NCBI RefSeq assembly: GCF_001700515.1
Contig: NZ_MAUD01000147.1
Span: 1 to 39,716, forward strand
Direction of reading: 5' to 3'
From: Streptomyces lushanensis
GTDB lineage: Bacteria > Actinomycetota > Actinomycetes > Streptomycetales > Streptomycetaceae
DNA: 39,716 nucleotides
Part shown: positions 34,928 through 39,716 of the stretch, piece after piece
Position numbering within the stretch: position 1 is the first letter of the stretch
How the letters are laid out: each line of letters opens with the position of its first letter
Position numbers and translations under genes: made by a program
Notes under the pieces: generated by a model
The model's input: the letters and a program-made list of their open reading frames with translations, nothing else
Told to the model about the DNA's origin: nothing
Database searches by the model: none

Positions 34928-35003
34928 CTGCCGTACTACGCGTGCCCGGCCGTGCCCGCCGGGCCGGCCTGCCTGGCGTGCCGAAACACGCCCGCACGCC
35001 GTA

Positions 35004-35981
35004 CTACGCCTGCTCCTCGAAGAGACTCGTCACGGAACCGTCCTCGAAGACCTCACGGACCGCGCGGGCGATCGTCGGCGAGATCGACAGAACCGTGATC
35101 TTGTCCAGATCCAGATTGCCCGGATCCGGCAGCGAATTCGTGAACACGAACTCACTCACCTGCGAGTTCTTCAGCCGGTCGGCCGCCGGACCCGACAGCA
35201 CACCGTGCGTCGCCGTCACGATCACATCCTCCGCGCCATGCGCGAACAGCGCCTCCGCCGCGGCGCAGATCGTGCCACCCGTGTCGATCATGTCGTCGAC
35301 CAGGACACAGACCCGGCCCGCCACATTGCCGACCACCTCGTGGACCGTCACCTGGTTCGCGACATCCTTGTCCCGGCGCTTGTGGACGATCGCCAGCGGC
35401 GCGCCCAGCCGGTCGCACCAGCGGTCCGCGACCCGCACCCGGCCCGCGTCCGGAGAGACCACCGTCAGCTTGGTCCGGTCCACCTTCCCCGCCACATAGT
35501 CCGCGAGGACCGGCAGCGCGAAGAGATGGTCCACCGGACCGTCGAAGAAACCCTGGATCTGGTCCGTGTGCAGATCCACGGTCAGGATCCGGTCGGCACC
35601 GGCGGTCTTCATCAGATCCGCCACCAGCCTGGCCGAGATCGGCTCCCGGCCGCGGTGCTTCTTGTCCTGACGGGCATAGCCGTAGAAGGGAACGATCACC
35701 GTGATGCTCCGGGCCGAGGCCCGCTTCAGCGCATCGATCATGATGAGCTGTTCCATGATCCACTTGTTGATCGGAGCCGTGTGGCTCTGAATCAGGAAGC
35801 AGTCCGCACCGCGCGCCGACTCCTGGTACCGGACATAGATCTCACCGTTGGCGAAATCGAATGCCTTGGTGGGGACGATCCCCACACCCAGTTGATGGGC
35901 GACCTCCTCGGCCAGCTCGGGGTGGGCGCGGCCGGAAAAGAGCATCAGCTTCTTCTCGCCGGTCGTCTTGATCCCGGTCAC
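35004..35981 (-). CDS. prs: Ribose-phosphate diphosphokinase (PRPP synthetase)
   Basis: A 325-residue enzyme that makes PRPP from ribose-5-phosphate and ATP for nucleotide, His and Trp synthesis. Class I features: GRAHPELAEEVAHQLGV with FANGEIYVRYQES, the flexible loop YGYARQDKKHRGREPISARL, LTVDLHTDQIQGFF, and the PRPP-binding loop CVLVDDMIDTGGTICAAAEA (about residue 230). The start is GTG 35981 with GAGGAG 8 nt upstream. The gene lies 122 nt behind glmU on the same strand. Confidence 0.97.
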   Translation of the reverse strand: MTGIKTTGEKKLMLFSGRAHPELAEEVAHQLGVGIVPTKAFDFANGEIYVRYQESARGADCFLIQSHTAPINKWIMEQLIMIDALKRASARSITVIVPFYGYARQDKKHRGREPISARLVADLMKTAGADRILTVDLHTDQIQGFFDGPVDHLFALPVLADYVAGKVDRTKLTVVSPDAGRVRVADRWCDRLGAPLAIVHKRRDKDVANQVTVHEVVGNVAGRVCVLVDDMIDTGGTICAAAEALFAHGAEDVIVTATHGVLSGPAADRLKNSQVSEFVFTNSLPDPGNLDLDKITVLSISPTIARAVREVFEDGSVTSLFEEQA

Positions 35982-36103
35982 AGCACTGTCTCCTCAGACG
36001 TGTTGATGGCCGCTGTGCCCGCGTGTCGCCTTGCGAGCCAGCCGAATCGTGCAGATATCACGGTACGCCGACTATGGCGCATCTGTTTCCGGTCAGCTTC
36101 CGC

Positions 36104-37561
36104 TCAGCTCTCGTTCCCGGCGCTCCCCGGTGTCGTAAGGGCCGCGTCGGCCGCCTGCGCCGCCGCGCTCCCCGGGCGCTTCCTGGCCACCCAGCCCTCG
36201 ATATTCCGCTGCTGGCCCCGGGCGACGGCCAGCGCACCGGCCGGCACGTCCTTCGTGATCACCGAACCGGCCGCGGTGTACACCCCGTCCCCGACCGTGA
36301 CGGGCGCCACAAACATATTGTCCGACCCGGTCCGGCAGTGAGAGCCGATCGTGGTGTGGTGCTTGCGCACCCCGTCGTAGTTCACGAAGACACTCGCGGC
36401 ACCGATGTTCGTGTGCTCACCGATCGTCGCGTCCCCCACGTACGACAGATGCGGCACCTTCGTGCCCTCGCCGATCGTCGCGTTCTTCATCTCCACATAC
36501 GTACCGGCCTTCGACCGCACGCCCAGCCGCGTACCCGGCCGCAGATAGGCGTACGGGCCGACCGTCGCCGCCTCGCCCACCACCGCGCCGTCCGCGACCG
36601 TGTTGTCCACCCGGGCGCCCGCGCCGACCTGCGTGTCCCTCAGGCGCGAATTCGGCCCCACCTCGGCGCCCTCGGCCAGATGCGTCGACCCGAGAAGCTG
36701 CGTGCCCGGATGCACCACCGCGTCCGGCTCGAACGTGACCGTCACATCCACGAACACCGACGCCGGATCGACCACCGTCACCCCCGCCAGCATCGCCCGC
36801 TCCAGCAGCCGTTCGTTCAGCAGCCGACGCGCCTCCGCGAGCTGCACCCGGTTGTTGATCCCCAGGATCTCCCGGTGATCGACCGCGACCGACGCGCCCA
36901 CCCGGTGCCCGGCCTCCCGCAGAATGCCCAGCACATCCGTGAGGTACTCCTCGCCCTGGCTGTTGTCCGTACGGACCTTGCCCAGCGCGTCCGCGAGCAG
37001 CTGCCCGTCGAAGGCGAAGACACCCGAATTGATCTCGCGGATCGCACGCTGCGCCTCGGTGGCGTCCTTGTGCTCCACGATCGCCCTGACCGCGCCGCCG
37101 GCGCCGTCCCGGACGATCCGCCCGTACCCGGTCGAGTCCGGGACCTCGGCGGTCAGCACGGTCACGGCGTTGCCGTCGGCGGCATGGGCCGCGGCGAGCG
37201 CCCTGAGGGTCTCGCCGGTCAGCAGCGGGGTGTCACCGCATACGACGACCACCGTCCCGTCGGGCGTCCCGCCCAGCTCCTGGAGCCCGATCCGCACGGC
37301 GTGCCCGGTGCCGTTCTGTTCGGCCTGATAGGCGGTGCGCACGCCCTCGTACGCGGCGGAGAGATGCCCCTCGACCTGCTCCCGCGCGTGCCCCACGACG
37401 ACGACGAGCTGCTCGGGCCCCAGCTCACGGGCCGCGGCGACGACATGTCCGACGAGCGAGCGCCCGCAGACCTCATGCAGAACCTTGGGGGTCTTCGACT
37501 TCATGCGGGTCCCTTCACCCGCTGCGAGAACGACGACGGCTGCCGGGCGGTTGGCGCTCAC
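36104..37561 (-). CDS. glmU: Bifunctional UDP-N-acetylglucosamine pyrophosphorylase/glucosamine-1-phosphate N-acetyltransferase
   Basis: A 485-residue bifunctional enzyme that acetylates glucosamine-1-phosphate and couples it to UTP, giving UDP-GlcNAc for peptidoglycan. The N-terminal uridylyltransferase has VVLAAGEGTRMKSKTPKVLH, the GTGHAV and GDTPLL segments, and HREILGINNRVQLAEA. From about residue 265 a left-handed beta-helix of hexapeptide repeats follows (VGPYAYLRPGTRLG, KNATIGEGTKVPHLSYVGDA, NIGAASVFVNYDG), with the acetyltransferase end near GQQRNIEGW. The start is GTG 37561 with GAAGGG 8 nt upstream. A TATCCT hexamer at 37604-37599 may be its -10. prs follows. Confidence 0.97.
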   Translation of the reverse strand: MSANRPAAVVVLAAGEGTRMKSKTPKVLHEVCGRSLVGHVVAAARELGPEQLVVVVGHAREQVEGHLSAAYEGVRTAYQAEQNGTGHAVRIGLQELGGTPDGTVVVVCGDTPLLTGETLRALAAAHAADGNAVTVLTAEVPDSTGYGRIVRDGAGGAVRAIVEHKDATEAQRAIREINSGVFAFDGQLLADALGKVRTDNSQGEEYLTDVLGILREAGHRVGASVAVDHREILGINNRVQLAEARRLLNERLLERAMLAGVTVVDPASVFVDVTVTFEPDAVVHPGTQLLGSTHLAEGAEVGPNSRLRDTQVGAGARVDNTVADGAVVGEAATVGPYAYLRPGTRLGVRSKAGTYVEMKNATIGEGTKVPHLSYVGDATIGEHTNIGAASVFVNYDGVRKHHTTIGSHCRTGSDNMFVAPVTVGDGVYTAAGSVITKDVPAGALAVARGQQRNIEGWVARKRPGSAAAQAADAALTTPGSAGNES

Positions 37562-37633
37562 GGGAATGCCCTTCGGCTTTCGGGTGGTGGACAACCGCAG
37601 GATACCGGGGGGTTTCGCCCCGGAAACGAGGAC

Positions 37634-37660
37634 GGGTCCCGACCGGTGAGGTCGGGACCC
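37634..37660 (-). terminator. Hairpin terminator of tRNA-Gln
   Basis: A perfect 11-bp stem (37634-37644 with 37650-37660, arm GGGTCCCGACC) with a 5-nt loop, 12 nt past the tRNA 3' end and before the glmU promoter. Confidence 0.75.
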
Positions 37661-37671
37661 GAACTGAGCAG

Positions 37672-37742
37672 CTCCCGGGGAAGGACTCGAACCCTCATGA
37701 TCAGATCCAAAATCTGACGTCTTGCCCTTAGACGACCCGGGA
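37672..37742 (-). tRNA. tRNA-Gln (anticodon TTG)
   Basis: A 71-nt cloverleaf read on the minus strand. The acceptor TCCCGGG pairs with CCCGGGA, with discriminator G. The D-arm is GTCT-AAGGGCA-AGAC. The anticodon arm TCAGA-TTTTGGA-TCTGA gives anticodon TTG for codon CAA. The variable region is TCAT, and the T-arm GAGGG-TTCGAGT-CCTTC contains one G-T pair. CCA is not encoded, which is usual in Streptomyces. The gene at 37773 ends 30 nt upstream on the same strand. Confidence 0.95.
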
Positions 37743-37772
37743 TTACCGCTATGTCCGATTTGCTGGATCGGC

Positions 37773-38618
37773 TTACGGTGCGGCTCCTACTATGCCGTAC
37801 CACCAGCCCTCGATGCGACGGTACAACTCGGCGCTTTGCAGTACCCGAATGGTGAGGCACCCGTTGTAGCTGTCGCCGATATTCCTGCGGTTCGTCTTCG
37901 GGTTGTGCCTCTTGAGTGTGGTCTTGCCGAATGCGTCGATATCGATGCCGACGACACCTGCCCAGAAGCGCTCGGCTGTCGGCACGTCGGCGGACTCGTG
38001 GATCTGTATGTGGCACCGCAGCCGGTCAGTGCCGATGCCCAGCAGGCTGAGCCATTTCAAGAAGACCGCAACCATGTGCGGATCGCTGTTGGTGAAGATC
38101 ACCCGCTCCTGACGTCGGTGAGGCTTGGCTTTGGCTCCTTCGGACCAGTACAAGCCGACGCCGAGCAGAAACAGCTCGCGGTCGGACATCGCACCGATGT
38201 CCTGTGCGGCCGTTTGCCGGGTTCGCTGTCGCTCGGCCTCGCGCCGTTCCATGGTCGGTTCCCAGCCGCGCCTGGCAATTGCGGACGCTTGCTCGGGAGT
38301 GCGCTTCGGCGGCTTCGGCAGGTCCCGTACCCACAGGGAGATCGAACTCTTCGAGCAGCCCAGCTCAAGCTGTATCTGGTCGTACGTGAGGCCCTTCAGG
38401 CGCAGCTCCCGCGCCTTCTCGCGGAGGTCGTCCTTCGCGTTCGGGCGCTTCGTCCAGTCCGGGGGCGGCTCGCCCTCCAGGAGGCGGTTGAGGATGTCGT
38501 TGTTGTCGACATGGAGACGGTCCCGGATCTGGCGGCGGCTCAGGCTCTCGCGGCGCAGTGCCACCGCCTGTGCGCGGAGTCCCTCGAAGTCGGCATATTT
38601 GCTGTGGATTGCTGTCAT
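37773..38618 (-). CDS. Unusual HTH protein with possible LAGLIDADG-like C-terminal domain
   Basis: A 281-residue protein beginning MTAIHSKYADFEGLRAQAVA. Two HTH-like segments are visible: SLSRRQIRDRLHVDNNDILN (about 28-48) and GLTYDQIQLELGCSKSSISL (about 78-97), the latter followed by WVRDLPKPPKRT. The C-terminal part starts with ELFLLGVGLYWSEGAKAK (about 150) and continues RVIFTNSDPHMVAVFLKWLS and FGKTTLKRHNPKTNRRNIGD, resembling a single LAGLIDADG-type endonuclease or resolvase-associated module. That reading is tentative. Such proteins occur in other Streptomyces genomes; I do not know a tested function. ATG 38618 has no clear ribosome site. It is directly upstream of tRNA-Gln and divergent from a kinase gene; CGTCCG-GATTT-CGGACG lies 13 nt before the start. 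Confidence 0.8.
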   Translation of the reverse strand: MTAIHSKYADFEGLRAQAVALRRESLSRRQIRDRLHVDNNDILNRLLEGEPPPDWTKRPNAKDDLREKARELRLKGLTYDQIQLELGCSKSSISLWVRDLPKPPKRTPEQASAIARRGWEPTMERREAERQRTRQTAAQDIGAMSDRELFLLGVGLYWSEGAKAKPHRRQERVIFTNSDPHMVAVFLKWLSLLGIGTDRLRCHIQIHESADVPTAERFWAGVVGIDIDAFGKTTLKRHNPKTNRRNIGDSYNGCLTIRVLQSAELYRRIEGWWYGIVGAAP

Positions 38619-38630
38619 AGAGGTGATCGT

Positions 38631-38647
38631 CGTCCGGATTTCGGACG
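38631..38647. promoter_or_regulatory. Inverted repeat upstream of the HTH/LAGLIDADG-like gene
   Basis: CGTCCG-GATTT-CGGACG is a perfect 6-bp inverted repeat with a 5-nt centre, 13 nt upstream of the ATG at 38618, a position fitting autoregulation. Confidence 0.35.
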
Positions 38648-38761
38648 CTCGGATCGAATGCGGGGGTGATTCACCAGTTCGAGGTATCGACGCGCGTTCC
38701 CGGCGTGTTCGGTCGCGTTCTGTGGTGGGGCGGTCGCCGGAAAATGGGATGCGGGCGCCCG

Positions 38762-38767
38762 TAGGGT
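38762..38767 (+). promoter_or_regulatory. Candidate -10 element (TAGGGT) of the kinase gene
   Basis: TAGGGT ends 7 nt before the kinase ATG, again suggesting a transcript with almost no leader. GGTGGGAG overlaps it and could instead be a ribosome site. Confidence 0.3.
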
Positions 38768-38774
38768 GGGAGAC

Positions 38775-39716
38775 ATGACCACAACGGGGGCGCATCAGGA
38801 CGCCGCGGGAGTGACTCCCCGCGGTCTGTGGTGGTGGGGGCGGTGGCGGAGTGCCGTGCTGGATGTGGGGCTGGCGCTGGTGTCGGCGCTGGAGTGCGCG
38901 CTGGAGGGCGTCCGGTTCGCGGACACCGCCGCGCTGCCGGTGCCGCTGGGGGTGCTGTTCGGGCTGATCGCCGGGGCGGTGCTGCTGGTGCGGCGGCGGT
39001 GGCCGTTCGCCGTGGTGCTGGTCTCGATCGCGATCACGCCGGCGGAGATGGGCTATCTGATGGGGCTGGTCGGGCTGTACACGCTCGCCGCCTCGGAGGC
39101 ACCGCGGCGGATCATCGGCGCGCTGGCCGGGATGTCGCTCGTGGGCACGCTGATCGTCACCTTCGTACGGACCCGGCAGAACGTGGTGGACACGGCGTTC
39201 GGCTCGACGGGCTGGTACGTGCCCGTGGTCGCGATCCTGATGTCGGTGGGGCTGACCGCGCCGCCGGTGCTGTTCGGGCTCTACGTCGGGGCGAGACGGC
39301 GGCTGATGGAGAGCCTGCGGGAGCGGGCGGACAGTCTGGAGCAGGAGCTTTCGCTGCTCGCCGACCGTGCCGAGCAGCGCGCGGAGTGGGCGCGTACGGA
39401 GGAGCGCACGCGGATCGCGCGGGAGATGCATGACGTGGTGGCGCACCGGGTGAGCCTGATGGTGGTGCACGCGGCGGCGTTGCAGGCGGTGGCGTTGAAG
39501 GATCCGCCGAAGGCGGTGAAGAACGCCGCGCTGGTGGGTGACATGGGGCGGCAGGCGCTGACGGAGCTGCGGGAGATGCTCGGGGTGCTGCGGGCCGGTG
39601 AGCAGGTGGCGGCGCGCAAGGCGGCGGACGGTTCGCCGGGGGAGTCGTTCTCGCCGGCGGTTCCGCTGGCGGCCGTGGGGCGGGCGGCTGCCGCGGCTGC
39701 CGCCGCTGCGGCAGCG
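38775..39716 (+). CDS. Sensor histidine kinase, N-terminal part (3' end outside window)
   Basis: The frame starts at ATG 38775 (MTTTGAHQDAAGVTPRGLWW) and is open to the right edge, 314 codons. Four or five hydrophobic helices fill about residues 30-175 (LDVGLALVSALECAL, LPVPLGVLFGLIAGAVLLV, FAVVLVSIAITPAEMGYLM, GWYVPVVAILMSVGLTAPPV). A coiled linker (RERADSLEQELSLLADRAEQ) leads to a HisKA_3 dimerisation domain with the phospho-His in EERTRIAREMHDVVAHRVSL (about residue 225), typical of NarL-type two-component systems. The catalytic ATPase domain would lie beyond the edge. Its Ala-rich end here (AAVGRAAAAAAAAA) is a low-complexity linker. A cognate LuxR-type regulator probably follows outside the window. 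Confidence 0.9.
   Translation, partial: MTTTGAHQDAAGVTPRGLWWWGRWRSAVLDVGLALVSALECALEGVRFADTAALPVPLGVLFGLIAGAVLLVRRRWPFAVVLVSIAITPAEMGYLMGLVGLYTLAASEAPRRIIGALAGMSLVGTLIVTFVRTRQNVVDTAFGSTGWYVPVVAILMSVGLTAPPVLFGLYVGARRRLMESLRERADSLEQELSLLADRAEQRAEWARTEERTRIAREMHDVVAHRVSLMVVHAAALQAVALKDPPKAVKNAALVGDMGRQALTELREMLGVLRAGEQVAARKAADGSPGESFSPAVPLAAVGRAAAAAAAAAAA

Larger units (their letters stand above)
34663..35003. other. Intergenic region between prs and rplY
   Basis: 341 nt without a gene. It holds the rplY leader, an 11-bp hairpin with a 30-nt loop at 34775-34826, and a GCC-rich stretch with direct repeats just behind prs. Open frames across it have no supporting start sites. Confidence 0.6.

Noticed and set aside
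34773..35003. Plus-strand gene in the spacer between prs and rplY
   Set aside because: The frame runs antisense through prs, lacks a ribosome site and is Arg/His/Pro-rich; the region holds hairpins and repeats instead.
37672..37742. Integration site of a mobile element at tRNA-Gln
   Set aside because: No duplicate of the tRNA 3' end and no integrase gene was found in the window.

Overview
The window is chromosomal DNA from a high-GC actinomycete, almost certainly a Streptomyces. The evidence is the very high third-position GC, the frequent GTG starts (and one TTG start), GTGA/ATGA stop-start overlaps, long GC-rich hairpin terminators without a U-run, and familiar Streptomyces gene neighbourhoods (tatD-rpf-ksgA-ispE, galT-galE-galK, tamR/tam, glmU-prs-rplY-pth). 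Most of it is conserved core housekeeping DNA.

Layout. 1-4085 (minus strand): the start of an alpha/beta hydrolase, a MecA_N-type penicillin-binding protein and a protein O-mannosyltransferase. 4147-10259 (plus): rsmI, a zinc-ribbon protein with a His-rich tail, tatD, an Rpf-like cell-wall lytic protein, ksgA and ispE; the last three are translationally coupled. 10287-13040 is an accessory island between ispE and an ABC-F gene. It has two divergent arms. The minus arm carries two tiny Cys-containing peptides and an unknown 151-residue protein. The plus arm carries a small protein with a TTA codon, a DUF6879 protein and an XRE-DUF5753 regulator. 13172-19237: the ABC-F ATPase and two tandem paralogous membrane-anchored PQQ-like propeller proteins. 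19508-25637: two orphan LuxR-type regulators (one with a degenerate receiver) flank the gal operon and a Phd/VapC-type toxin-antitoxin pair. 25863-28586: a small hypothetical gene, the divergent tamR/tam pair with a perfect palindromic operator candidate, and a TetR gene coupled to an acyl-CoA desaturase (to 29575). 29817-32546: ppc. 32763-37561 (minus): a small membrane protein, pth, rplY, prs and glmU. 37672-37742: tRNA-Gln(TTG). 37773-38618: a protein with two HTH-like segments and a possible LAGLIDADG-like C-terminus. 38775 to the right edge: a sensor histidine kinase, cut by the window.

Functional links. The PBP, Rpf-like protein, GlmU and O-mannosyltransferase act on the cell envelope. 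RsmI and KsgA modify 16S rRNA; Pth, L25 and tRNA-Gln support translation. IspE feeds isoprenoid precursors. GalT/E/K form the Leloir pathway. Ppc refills oxaloacetate, and TamR/Tam protects the TCA cycle from trans-aconitate.

The most unusual stretch is 10287-13040. It pairs a widespread but functionally obscure regulator triad with two unannotated-looking micro-peptides ending in Cys-containing segments, and its plus arm contains a TTA (bldA-type) codon. No known peptide-maturation enzyme is visible there, so a signalling or bacteriocin role is a hypothesis only.
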